NCBI RefSeq assembly: GCF_000017805.1
Contig: NC_009767.1
Coordinates: forward strand, 3,720,001-3,784,000
Direction: 5' to 3'
From: Roseiflexus castenholzii DSM 13941
Lineage (GTDB): Bacteria > Chloroflexota > Chloroflexia > Chloroflexales > Roseiflexaceae
DNA: 64,000 nt
Shown in pieces: positions 17,821-25,801 of the stretch; positions within the stretch are counted from its first letter, which is position 1, and every line of letters begins with the position of its first letter. The notes under the pieces were generated by a model. The model ran no database searches, had not been told where the DNA came from, and saw only the letters and a list, made by a program, of their open reading frames with translations. Position numbers and translations under genes: made by a program.

Positions 17821-18585
17821 ATGCTGTACTGGCTGACTCAGACGCTTGCCGATCACCCCGCACTTGCCCGCGCTGAAGCCCCTGAAGGATTGCTCAGCGG
17901 TGCGGAAGAGGCGCAGTTTGGGGCGCTGATCCGCGAGAAACGCCGCCGCGACTGGCTGCTGGGGCGCTGGACGGCAAAGCATCTGGCAGCACACTATATC
18001 GAACTGGTCACCGGACGGCGTCCCGCGCTGCGGGACATTGTCATTCTTACCGACCCGGACGGCGCGCCGCGTCTTCAGAGTCAGAATGGCGACGCTTCGA
18101 TCATTGATCGACTGGCGATCTCGATCAGCCACAGCCGCGACCACGCCTTTTGTGTGCTGACCGACATACCAGGGTACGCCCCAGGCGCCGACATCGAGTA
18201 TGTCGAACCGCGCGCTCCCGGCTTTGTGACTGATTTCTTCACCGACGTCGAAATCGCATGTGTGCATCATGCGCCGCCGTCGGCGCAGCCGTTGTTGACG
18301 ACTGTCATCTGGAGCGCCAAAGAAGCCGCGCTCAAATCGCTGCGTTGCGGTCTGACGGTCGATACGCGCCGGATTGTCTGCCTGCCGGACGAACCAACCG
18401 CCGATGGATGGGCGCCGGTGATCGTCCGGTGCCACCCCGAACTGAACGCATATGTTCATCGTGGCTGGTGGCGTCAGATGGGCGGATTTGTCCTGACCCT
18501 CGCAACAGCGGACATCGGGCGCCCGATGAAAACTGCTGTTCCTATTGCAGAAGCACGACGGAATGGAGATGGAGTTTCCCCATGA
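17821..18585 (+). CDS. 4'-phosphopantetheinyl transferase (Sfp-type)
   Basis: A 254-residue enzyme predicted to move phosphopantetheine from CoA onto carrier domains. The family signatures are GADIEYVEPR (the usual GIDIE magnesium site) and WSAKEAALKS (the W..KEA..K motif), with ISISHSRDHAFC between them as the usual CoA-binding stretch. Its place, 71 bp after the five-carrier synthase and overlapping the carboxyltransferase start by 4 bp (ATGA), suggests it serves this synthase. If the carriers really use Thr, this would be the enzyme to test. The start is the ATG at 17821, with no strong Shine-Dalgarno sequence in front; the longer frame from 17503 overlaps the synthase. Confidence 0.88.
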   Translation: MLYWLTQTLADHPALARAEAPEGLLSGAEEAQFGALIREKRRRDWLLGRWTAKHLAAHYIELVTGRRPALRDIVILTDPDGAPRLQSQNGDASIIDRLAISISHSRDHAFCVLTDIPGYAPGADIEYVEPRAPGFVTDFFTDVEIACVHHAPPSAQPLLTTVIWSAKEAALKSLRCGLTVDTRRIVCLPDEPTADGWAPVIVRCHPELNAYVHRGWWRQMGGFVLTLATADIGRPMKTAVPIAEARRNGDGVSP

Positions 18586-20126
18586 CGAGTATGCAGGAGT
18601 ATATCGAGAAACTGCGCCAGCGCAAAGCAATTGCCCACGGCACGGCGCAGGATGCCGAAGCGCAGCACAAAAAAGGGCGGCTCACCGCGCGTGAGCGCAT
18701 CGACCTGCTCTTCGATCCAGGAACATTCGAAGAGATTGACACCCTGGTGCTGCCACGCTACGACGTGTACCCCGGCGGAAAACGCTCCCGGTACGGCGAT
18801 GGCGTCGTCACCGGTTTCGGGCTGATCAACGGGCGTCGCGCGTTTGTGGCAGCGCAGGATGCTTCGGTCATGGGCGGTTCGCTCGGCGAAATGCATGCCA
18901 ACAAAATCGTTAAGGCGATGCACATGGCTTTGAAGTATGGCTGTCCCTTCATCGCTATCAACGACTCCGGCGGCGCGCGCATTCAGGAAGGGGTCGATAG
19001 CCTGGGCGGCTATGCGCGCATCTTCGACGCGAACTGCGAAGCGTCCGGCGTCATTCCGCAACTCTCGTTGATCATGGGACCATGCGCTGGCGGTGCGGTC
19101 TATTCACCGGCGCTAACCGATTTCATCTTCATGACCGAGAATGCCTATATGTTCATCACCGGTCCTGAAGTGGTGAAAGCCGTTATGCAGGAGGAGGTTA
19201 CGCAGGATCAATTGGGCGGCGGGCGCGTCCATGCCGAGGAGAGCGGCGTGAGCCACTTCCTGGCGCGCGACGATCAGGAGTGCCTGGCGATGGCGCGTGA
19301 ACTTCTGAGTTACCTGCCGCTCAACAACCAGGACGACCCGCCCTATGTGCGCCCGGTGGACGATCCTGAACGACGCTGCCCTGAACTCGAAGAGATCGTG
19401 CCGGTCGATCCGACCAAGCCTTACGATGTGCGCCAGGTGATCAGCAGCATCCTCGACGATGGCCGCTTCTTTGAGGTGCATGCGCTTTGGGCGCAGAACA
19501 TGGTCGTTGGCTTCGGCAGGCTCAACGGCTATGTTGTCGGCATTGTCGCCAACCAACCGATGGTGCTGGCAGGCTGCATCGACATCAAGGCGTCGATCAA
19601 GGCGGCACACTTCATTCGCATTTGCGATACCTACAATGTTCCAATCATCACGTTGCAGGACGTTCCCGGCTTCCTGCCCGGCACGAACCAGGAGTACGGC
19701 GGCATCATCCGCAACGGCGCGCGTATGATCTACGCCTATTCCGAAGCCGTCGTCCCCAAACTGATGATCATTCTGCGCAAAAGTTACGGCGGCGCCTACT
19801 GCGTGATGAGCAGCAAGGGATTGCGCGGCGACCTGTTGTACGCCTGGCCCAACGCCGAACTCGCCGTAATGGGGGCGGCCGGCGCAGTGAACATCCTGTA
19901 CCGTAATGAGGTCAAGAACGCCCCCGACCCGGAGGCAAAGCGCCGCGAACTGGTCGAAGAGTACCAGGAACGCTTCAACAACCCGTATGTTGCGGCTGCC
20001 CGCGGGTTGATCGACGATGTAATCGAGCCGCGCGACTCGCGTCGAGTGCTGATCAAGGCGCTAGAAGTCACCCTGTCGAAGCGTGAACGTCACGTGCCGC
20101 GCAAGCACGGTATCTCGCCGTCCTGA
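18582..20126 (+). CDS. acyl-CoA carboxylase carboxyltransferase subunit (PccB/AccD-type)
   Basis: A 514-residue biotin-dependent carboxyltransferase, with fused alpha and beta halves as in propionyl-CoA carboxylase beta. Landmarks are FDPGTFEEIDTL, QDASVMGGSLGEMHANKI, INDSGGARIQEGVDSL, GPCAGGAVYSPALTDFIFM, and in the second half ITLQDVPGFLPGTNQEYGG and WPNAELAVMGAAGAVNI. At residue 407 (GGAYCVMSS) there is Cys where PccB enzymes have the specificity Asp (GGAYDVMSS), so the acyl-CoA preference is uncertain. The start overlaps the PPTase stop by 4 bp with GGAG upstream, implying translational coupling. With the next two genes it should form malonyl-CoA or a related extender for the synthase. 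Confidence 0.9.
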   Translation: MTSMQEYIEKLRQRKAIAHGTAQDAEAQHKKGRLTARERIDLLFDPGTFEEIDTLVLPRYDVYPGGKRSRYGDGVVTGFGLINGRRAFVAAQDASVMGGSLGEMHANKIVKAMHMALKYGCPFIAINDSGGARIQEGVDSLGGYARIFDANCEASGVIPQLSLIMGPCAGGAVYSPALTDFIFMTENAYMFITGPEVVKAVMQEEVTQDQLGGGRVHAEESGVSHFLARDDQECLAMARELLSYLPLNNQDDPPYVRPVDDPERRCPELEEIVPVDPTKPYDVRQVISSILDDGRFFEVHALWAQNMVVGFGRLNGYVVGIVANQPMVLAGCIDIKASIKAAHFIRICDTYNVPIITLQDVPGFLPGTNQEYGGIIRNGARMIYAYSEAVVPKLMIILRKSYGGAYCVMSSKGLRGDLLYAWPNAELAVMGAAGAVNILYRNEVKNAPDPEAKRRELVEEYQERFNNPYVAAARGLIDDVIEPRDSRRVLIKALEVTLSKRERHVPRKHGISPS

Positions 20127-20136
20127 GAGGAGTCCC

Positions 20137-21618
20137 ATGTTTCGCACTATTCTTGTCGCCAACCGGGGTGAAATTGCCGTTCGCATCATTCGCACCTGCC
20201 GTGATATGGGTATTCGGACGGTGGCGCTCTACGACGATACCGATCTGAGTTCGCTCCATGTGCGGCTGGCGGATGAATGCGTGCGGTTGAGTTCGGGCGC
20301 GCTCTACTGCGACGCGGCAGCGCTCGTTCAGATTGCGCGTGATTGCGGCGCCGATGCGATCCATCCCGGCTACGGCTTCCTTGCCGAACACGAGGAATTC
20401 GCGCGCGCATGCGAGGAGTCCGGCATCGCCTTTATCGGTCCATCCAGCACGATGCTGGCAAAAGTGTGCGACAAAATCGCGGTGCTCGACATGGTACGCA
20501 CGGCGGGCATTGCGGTGCCGCGTCACTCGCCACGCGCCTACCGCGCATCGGAATGGGAGGCGCTGCGTGACGCGGCTGAAGGCCTCGGCTACCCACTGGT
20601 GCTCAAATCGTACAGCGGCGGGCGCAGCCATAGCACACGCCTGGTACACGAGCCGACGCACCTGGGGAGCATAGCGCAGCATGCGCACTCGGCAGCGCTG
20701 ACCGAATTCGGCGATGAGCGGCTCTACCTCGAAGAAGCATTCCTTCCGGCGCGCTACCTGGAAGTGCAACTTGTCGGCGACCGACACGGCAACCTCGTCC
20801 ATCTGGGTGAGCGTGACGGGTCAATCCAGCATAATCATCGCAAGGTGATGGAAGAGTCGCCGGCGCCATACCTGACCGATGCGCAGCGCGAAAACCTCTG
20901 GCGGCAGGCGCTGACCATTGGGCGTCTGCTGGGATGCATGGGCGCCTGTACGATCGAGTTCGTGCTCGACGCGCAGGGGCGCTTTTATTTTACCGAGGTC
21001 AAAGCACGTATTCAGGTCGAACATCCGATCACCGAAATGCGCACTGGACTCGACCTGGTGCGCGTTCAGATTCAGGTTGCTGCCGGTGAGCCGCTCGGCT
21101 TTTCGCAGGATGAGGTGACACTGCGTGGATGCGCCATCCAGGTGCGCGTCAACGCAGAGGACCCGTGGAACCATTATCTGCCAAGCCCGGGACGACTGCG
21201 GCGCTTTCGCTTTCCGGGAGGACCAGGGGTGCGTGTCGATACGTATGCCTATGGCGGTTGCAACGTTCCGGTGCGTTACGATCCGCTGCTGGCGAAGGTC
21301 GTCGCCTGGGACGACACGCGCGCCGGGGCGTTGGGACGGTTGCGGCGCGCAGTCGCTGATTTTGCAATCAGCGGTGTGCAGACGAACCTGCCGCTCATCC
21401 AGCGTATTCTGGATGCCCCGGCGTTCGTCACCGGAACGTATGACTCGGACTTCAACCGCAGTCCCTTTCCGGGCGCTGAGGTCCCACCCGAACGCCTCCG
21501 CGACCTGGCGATTGCAGCGGCGCTGGCATACATCCGGCGCGGCATCGACTCGAGCGGCGTCCTGCCGGATCGCGCCGGTTCCGGCTGGCATCGTGATTCG
21601 CGCCGATTGCCACAGTAG
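20137..21618 (+). CDS. divergent biotin carboxylase subunit of acyl-CoA carboxylase
   Basis: A 493-residue ATP-grasp biotin carboxylase. Recognisable parts are ILVANRGEIAVRIIRTCRDMG at the N-terminus, IHPGYGFLAEHEEFARACE, GYPLVLK, and ARIQVEHPITE. Several normally fixed residues differ. The Gly-rich ATP lid, GGGGRG in typical enzymes, is SGGRSHS at about 160-166; the DCSIQ motif is DGSIQ; and the metal/ATP Asn in the EMN.R motif is Lys289 (EVKAR). It may have changed activity or simply be fast-evolving. The start at 20137 has AGAGGAG in front and lies 10 bp after the carboxyltransferase. It is followed 11 bp later by the biotin carrier gene. Confidence 0.88.
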   Translation: MFRTILVANRGEIAVRIIRTCRDMGIRTVALYDDTDLSSLHVRLADECVRLSSGALYCDAAALVQIARDCGADAIHPGYGFLAEHEEFARACEESGIAFIGPSSTMLAKVCDKIAVLDMVRTAGIAVPRHSPRAYRASEWEALRDAAEGLGYPLVLKSYSGGRSHSTRLVHEPTHLGSIAQHAHSAALTEFGDERLYLEEAFLPARYLEVQLVGDRHGNLVHLGERDGSIQHNHRKVMEESPAPYLTDAQRENLWRQALTIGRLLGCMGACTIEFVLDAQGRFYFTEVKARIQVEHPITEMRTGLDLVRVQIQVAAGEPLGFSQDEVTLRGCAIQVRVNAEDPWNHYLPSPGRLRRFRFPGGPGVRVDTYAYGGCNVPVRYDPLLAKVVAWDDTRAGALGRLRRAVADFAISGVQTNLPLIQRILDAPAFVTGTYDSDFNRSPFPGAEVPPERLRDLAIAAALAYIRRGIDSSGVLPDRAGSGWHRDSRRLPQ

Positions 21619-21629
21619 AGGAAAGAGCA

Positions 21630-22124
21630 ATGAGCAAACTGAGCATTACAATCGATGGTCATACGTTTGTCGTCGAATCTCCGCCGTTGCACCGAACCAC
21701 CGGCGCGATCACCGTGCGGGTCGATGGGCAGTCGGTTCAGGTGCTGACACCGGAAACCGGCAGTCCAGAACTGCTCGACTGGCTGATTGTAGAGAGGCGA
21801 CCGTATGAGGTGGCGGTCGATCCCAATCTGCGCTGGATGCGCTCGCGGTTTGGTCTGCACCAGGTTGAAGTGCGCGATCTGGAAGCCACGGTTGCGCGCC
21901 CGGCAAGCGGCGATGGGCGCATCAAAGCGCCAATTCCAGGATTGATCACGCGCGTGCTCGTCAGCCCTGGCGAAGCGGTCGAACTCGGGCAACCGCTGCT
22001 GGTGCTGGAAGCGATGAAGATGGAGAACGAAATCCGCGCGCCACGCGCCGGTCGCGTAACGCAGATCCACGTCGCACCCGGTCAGAGCGTCGCGCTCGGC
22101 GTTGTGATGGCGGAAGTGGAGTAA
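21630..22124 (+). CDS. biotin carboxyl carrier protein of the lipid-locus carboxylase
   Basis: A 164-residue biotin carrier. The C-terminal biotinyl domain (about 95-164) carries EAMKMENEI with the biotinylated Lys130, and the domain ends QSVALGVVMAEVE. Residues 1-90 are a separate part, with HRTTGAITVRVDGQ, of the kind seen in carriers of propionyl/acyl-CoA carboxylases. The Shine-Dalgarno sequence GAGGAAAGAG precedes the ATG. It completes the carboxyltransferase, carboxylase and carrier set, and a second, unlinked carrier (accB) lies near 40.6 kb. A heptamer repeat array begins 3 bp after its stop codon. Confidence 0.92.
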   Translation: MSKLSITIDGHTFVVESPPLHRTTGAITVRVDGQSVQVLTPETGSPELLDWLIVERRPYEVAVDPNLRWMRSRFGLHQVEVRDLEATVARPASGDGRIKAPIPGLITRVLVSPGEAVELGQPLLVLEAMKMENEIRAPRAGRVTQIHVAPGQSVALGVVMAEVE

Positions 22125-22127
22125 GGG

Positions 22128-23356
22128 GAGAGGCGAGAGGCGAGAGGCGAGAGGCGAGAGGCGAGGGGCGAGAGGCGAGAGGTGATACCAATGACGCTTG
22201 AAGATACCGCATTTCTTGTCATTCCGAGCCCTTCGCTTCGCTCAGGGTAAACGCAGCGAGGAATCGGCGCGGGTCGCGCACGACCCCTCGCTTTGCTCGG
22301 GGTGACCATGCCGGATGTTCACAGGGAATTGGTGTGAGAGGTGAGAGGTGAGAGGCGAGAGGCGAGAGGCGAGAGGGGAGGGGCGAGAGGTGCGAGGCGC
22401 GAGGCGCGAGGCGCGAGGCGCGAGGCGCGAGGCGCGACCATGGCGTAGCGCGAGATTTATCTCGCGTTGGTGGAGCGGCGAGAGGGGTCCGACAACGGCG
22501 TAGCGCGAGATGTATCTCGCATCTGTGGAGAGGCGCGAGGCGCGAGGCGCGAGGCGCGAGGCGCGACCATGGCGTAGCGCGAGATTTATCTCGCGTTGGT
22601 GGAGCGGCGAGAGGGGTCCGACAACGGCGTAGCGCGAGATGTATCTCGCATCTGTGGAGAGGCGCGAGGCGCGAGGCGCGAGGCGCGAGGCGCGACCATG
22701 GCGTAGCGCGAGATTTATCTCGCGTTGGTGGAGCGGCGAGAGGGGTCCGACAACGGCGTAGCGCGAGATGTATCTCGCATTGGTGGAGAGGCGCGAGGCG
22801 CGAGGCGCGAGGCGCGACCATGGCGTAGCGCGAGATTTATCTCGCGTTGGTGGAGCGGCGAGAGGGGTCCGACAACGGCGTAGCGCGAGATGTATCTCGC
22901 ATTGGTGGAGAGGCGCGAGGCGCGAGGCGCGAGGCGCGAGGCGCGACCATGGCGTAGCGCGAGATTTATCTCGCGTTGGTGGAGCGGCGAGAGGGGTCCG
23001 ACAACGGCGTAGCGCGAGATGTATCTCGCATTTGTGGAGAGGCGCGAGGCGCGAGGCGCGAGGCGCGAGGCGCGACCATGGCGTAGCGCGAGATTTATCT
23101 CGCGTTGGTGGAGCGGCGAGAGGGGTCCGACAACGGCGTAGCGCGAGATGTATCTCGCATCTGTGGAGAGGCGCGAGGCGCGAGGCGCGAGGCGCGAGGC
23201 GCGAGGCGCGAGGCGCGAGGCGCGAGGTGAGGGGCGAGAGGCGCGAGGCGAGGGGGCACGAGGCAAGAGGCGCGAGGCGCGAGGTGAGAGGCGCGAGGTG
23301 CGAGGCGAGAGGCGCGAGGTGAGGGGCGAGAGGCGCGAGGCGAGAGGGGAGAGGTG
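22128..23356. repeat. heptameric GA-rich repeat array with embedded hairpin units
   Basis: The stretch is made almost wholly of 7-bp tandem units (GAGAGGC, GAGAGGT, GAGGCGC and variants). It is interrupted at 22194-22340 by unique DNA and at 22438-23168 by six long units. Long reading frames here (LAPRASRLAP-type text) are repeat artefacts, so no gene is called. The same heptamers recur at 32.1-32.9 and 44.7-44.9 kb. Confidence 0.9.
22438..23168. repeat. six tandem 122-129 bp units, each with two palindromes
   Basis: Units begin CCATGGCGTAGCGCGAGA at 22438, 22567, 22696, 22818, 22947 and 23076, with spacings of 129, 129, 122, 129 and 129 bp. The one short spacing is 7 bp less, exactly one heptamer. 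Each unit contains CGCGAGATTTATCTCGCG (8-bp stem, TT loop) and GCGAGATGTATCTCGC (7-bp stem). Between units run three to five copies of GAGGCGC. Confidence 0.9.
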
Positions 23357-23402
23357 ATACCAAACAAAAGAAGCCAAAGGATCTTACTATACCAAAGCGG
23401 AA

Positions 23403-23428
23403 AGGACCGCCACGCCTGTGGCGGTCCT
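23403..23428. terminator. strong hairpin, possible terminator
   Basis: AGGACCGCCAC (23403-23413) pairs perfectly over 11 bp with GTGGCGGTCCT (23418-23428), with loop GCCT. On the minus strand it is followed by a weak T-rich run, on the plus strand by none. It could insulate the hic genes from the repeat array; the direction is unclear. Confidence 0.45.
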
Positions 23429-23503
23429 CTGTCCAGGCAAAGAAGGAAGAAGATCAAAGCATTCATTGACGCCCATCGCACCAAAACGACGCTATTCGAT
23501 ATC

Positions 23504-23697
23504 GTGATTGAGATCCTTGCAACGTTGACTTCATGTGTATGTGGATGCTGGTCCACGTTCGGGGCAGCCACCACCACTACAAACATCCCAATAAGCCTGG
23601 ACGCGTGACTATTCCGCATCCAAAGAAAGATTTACCTGTAGGAACTTTGAAGAGTATCTACCGTCAAGCCGGTTGGTCCTGGTCAGAGAAGGAGTGA
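23504..23697 (+). pseudogene. hicA: HicA-type toxin, apparently frameshifted
   Basis: The clear HicA core is in frame 1: WMLVHVRGSHHHYKHPNKP, then VTIPHPKKDLPVGTLKSI and RQAGW, ending at TGA 23695-23697. It includes the family's GSHH histidine region and the PHP.KKDLP.GTL..I segment. The expected N-terminal helix appears in another frame just upstream (GTG at 23504, VIEILATLTS), so a small indel near 23536-23541 splits the gene. A shortened frame from ATG 23533 would give only 54 residues without the first helix. HicA toxins are small mRNA-cleaving proteins of about 60 residues. The gene ends 6 bp before hicB, as in intact hicAB operons. Confidence 0.75.
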
Positions 23698-23703
23698 GCG
23701 CCG

Positions 23704-24117
23704 ATGCATTACCCTGTTGTCATCCATAAGGATACTGAAAGCGATTATGGCGTTACTGTGCCTGACTTGCCTGGTTGCTTCAGTGCGGGTGAAACACTCG
23801 ATGAAGCATTGCAAGAAGCCATCGAAGCCATTGAGTGCCATCTAGAAGGCTTATTAGCAGATGGCGAGCCTATCCCAACGCCAAAACCGGTTGAATTGCA
23901 TCAAAGTAATCCCGATTATGCCGGAGGGATCTGGGCATTCGTTACTGTTGATGTTACAAAGCTATCAGGTAAAACGCGCAGGATCAATATTACGTTGCCT
24001 GAGCGTGTATTACATCTCGTGAATAAATATGCGAGTGAACGTGGTGAGAGTCGTTCAGGGTTGATAACCCAGGCGGTGCTTGAATATATTGGGTCCCGTG
24101 AAACGCTCGCTCGTTAA
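23704..24117 (+). CDS. hicB: HicB-family antitoxin
   Basis: A 137-residue antitoxin. The N-terminal half is the partially degraded RNase-H-like HicB fold, with the hallmark YGVTVPDLPGCFSAGETLDEAL and AIECHLEGLLADGEPIPTP. The C-terminal part (about 94-132) has RINITLPERVLHLVNKYA and RSGLITQAVLEYI, a ribbon-helix-helix type DNA-binding domain expected to autoregulate the operon. The gene looks intact whereas the toxin upstream does not, so this may be an orphan antitoxin or regulator. Composition is more AT-rich than the neighbours, consistent with acquisition by transfer. Confidence 0.9.
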   Translation: MHYPVVIHKDTESDYGVTVPDLPGCFSAGETLDEALQEAIEAIECHLEGLLADGEPIPTPKPVELHQSNPDYAGGIWAFVTVDVTKLSGKTRRINITLPERVLHLVNKYASERGESRSGLITQAVLEYIGSRETLAR

Positions 24118-24670
24118 GAACAAAGCCTTCGAGGAACAAAGCAGCGACAGGCATGAGCACTACGGGAGTCGGATTATGGCGCTGACTGGAGGCAATCAGG
24201 CGCATTCGATCATTTGCAGCAACCTCAACGCGCTGCTCCACACCCAGTTGCGCAAACGACCATCCGTGATCTATACCAGCGATATGAAAATTCGGGCGGA
24301 TCAACCGCGAAAATATATGTACCCCGATGTTGCAGTAGTTTGTGGCGAGTCGCAGTTTGAAGACGCAACTCGACGGGTCTTGCTCAATCCTGCGGTCATT
24401 ATCGAAGTGCTACCAGAGAGCACGGAGCAATATGATCGAGGCAAAAAGTTCCAATACTATCGGAGTATCGAAACCGTCCAGGAGTACATCCTGGTGGCTT
24501 CAGATGCACAACATATCGATCACTATCGGCGACAATCCGAAAATCTCCGGGTGTTGACTTCGATGGATGGCGACGATGGCGTACTGGAGTTGCCGACGAT
24601 TGAGCGCCGGTTGCATCTTGCAGAGGTCTACGAAAAAGTCCCGTTTGACATCGAAGACAATACCGCCTGA
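24098..24670 (+). CDS. Uma2-family (DUF820) putative endonuclease
   Basis: About 190 residues with the Uma2 signature: RHEHYGSRIMALTGG, SDMKIRA, YMYPDVAVVCG and NPAVIIEVLPESTEQYDRG. The PDV...(I/V)(I/V)E(V/I) acid residues form the PD-(D/E)XK-like core of this family. Biological roles of Uma2 proteins are poorly defined; they are abundant in Cyanobacteria and Chloroflexota. The start is uncertain: GTG 24098 or TTG 24080, both inside the 3' end of hicB in another frame, with no clear Shine-Dalgarno sequence. The N-terminus is a little short relative to the family, so it may be clipped. It ends 6 bp from the convergent sigma factor gene. Confidence 0.75.
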   Translation: MKRSLVKNKAFEEQSSDRHEHYGSRIMALTGGNQAHSIICSNLNALLHTQLRKRPSVIYTSDMKIRADQPRKYMYPDVAVVCGESQFEDATRRVLLNPAVIIEVLPESTEQYDRGKKFQYYRSIETVQEYILVASDAQHIDHYRRQSENLRVLTSMDGDDGVLELPTIERRLHLAEVYEKVPFDIEDNTA

Positions 24671-24676
24671 GATTGA

Positions 24677-25732
24677 CTACTCCAGATATGCCTGCAACCG
24701 GGCGCTAACGCCAGGGCGCCGCAGCAGGCGCAGCGCATCGGCTTCGATCTGCCGGGTCCGCTCGCGGGTAATGCCAAATGCCGAACCGATCTCCTCAAGT
24801 GTCCGGCGCCGACCGTCAGTCAGACCATATCGCAATCGCAACACCGCTCGCTCGCGATCAGGCAGGTCCATCAACGCCTGTTCCAGGTCGCGCTGAAGCA
24901 TGTGTTGCGTCGCAATCTCCATCGGCGCATCGGCGCCGTCATCCGCCAGCAGTTCACCAATCTGTCCTTCACCATCATTCGTGATTGGCTGTTCCAGCGA
25001 AATCGGCTGTGCAGACGCCTGAAGCAGCATCTTCACTTTGCGCTCCGGCATACCGACCGCTTCGGCGATCTCTTTGATCGTCGGCTCGCGCTCCAGCGAC
25101 TGCTCGAGACGCCGCGCAACCCGTCGCACCTGTGCAATGACGTCGCTCAGATGCACCGGCAGCCGGATCAGGCGACTCTGTTCGGCGATAGCACGCGTGA
25201 TCGCCTGGCGAATCCACCACGTCGCGTAGGTCGAAAAGCGGTTGCCTTTGCTGGCGTCGAATTTCTCGACGGCGCGCATCAGACCAATGTTCCCTTCCTG
25301 GACCAGGTCCATAAATGAGAGCGGACCACCGATGTACTTTTTAGCAACACTGACGACCAGGCGCAGGTTCGCCTGGATCAGGCGACGGCGCGCTTCCTCC
25401 GCCTGTACCACGCGCCGTTCGAGCAGCAGGCGCTCGTCTACCGAGTCGAAATGCTGCACGTTCAACCGCTCCTGTGCTTCACGACCGGCGCTGATGTCGT
25501 TCGCCAGCGCAACCTCTTCTGCGGCGCTCAACAGACTGACCTGACCGATCTCACGCAGGTACATTTGTGTTGAGTCGTCCAGCGTTTCGCCGGAAGAGGC
25601 TCGTTGCGCCACAACATCAGCAAAGTCGGTCTGCCAGAATACATCACTTTCGGGGTCTGCCTCCTGCTCAATCGCGTGTGAGCGGAAGCGAGAGGTTGGG
25701 ACCTGGTTCATCACGGCACTCCAGAGGTGCAT
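24677..25732 (-). CDS. RNA polymerase sigma-70 factor (RpoD/SigA-like)
   Basis: A 351-residue sigma factor. Region 1.2 is YLREIGQVSLLSAAEEV. Region 2 is LRLVVSVAKKYIGGPLSFMDL with GNIGLMRAVEKFDASKG and FSTYATWWIRQAI. Region 3 has RLPVHLSDVI, and region 4 has LRYGLTDGRRRTLEEIG with TRERTRQIEADALRLLR. The long acidic region 1.1 and the big non-conserved insert of housekeeping RpoD are absent, so it is likely a group 2 (alternative, RpoD-like) factor. The start at 25732 has GAGGAG eight bases upstream; an internal ATG at 25711 also has a GGAG. It is transcribed away from the DUF58 gene's stop, in the same direction. Confidence 0.92.
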   Translation of the reverse strand: MHLWSAVMNQVPTSRFRSHAIEQEADPESDVFWQTDFADVVAQRASSGETLDDSTQMYLREIGQVSLLSAAEEVALANDISAGREAQERLNVQHFDSVDERLLLERRVVQAEEARRRLIQANLRLVVSVAKKYIGGPLSFMDLVQEGNIGLMRAVEKFDASKGNRFSTYATWWIRQAITRAIAEQSRLIRLPVHLSDVIAQVRRVARRLEQSLEREPTIKEIAEAVGMPERKVKMLLQASAQPISLEQPITNDGEGQIGELLADDGADAPMEIATQHMLQRDLEQALMDLPDRERAVLRLRYGLTDGRRRTLEEIGSAFGITRERTRQIEADALRLLRRPGVSARLQAYLE

Positions 25733-25801
25733 GTCATCTACTCCTCGTACCGTATTTTACGAATCATTCCATCCGATGGATGTGGCTTCGTTGACGATTT
25801 T

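Noticed and set aside
22438..23168. Possible CRISPR array (regular 122-129 bp spacing)
   Set aside because: The inter-palindrome sequences are repeated copies, not unique spacers, and no cas genes are in the window.
22242..23377. Long reading frames (up to 373 aa) across the 22-23 kb repeats
   Set aside because: They encode only LAPRASRLAP-type low-complexity text in several frames at once, as expected when a 7-bp repeat cycles through three frames; no start signal or real composition.
23354..23608. 84-aa frame upstream of hicB
   Set aside because: Only a short part (VIEILATLTS) looks protein-like, and that belongs to the frameshifted hicA; the rest spans a hairpin and ends in out-of-frame hicA text.
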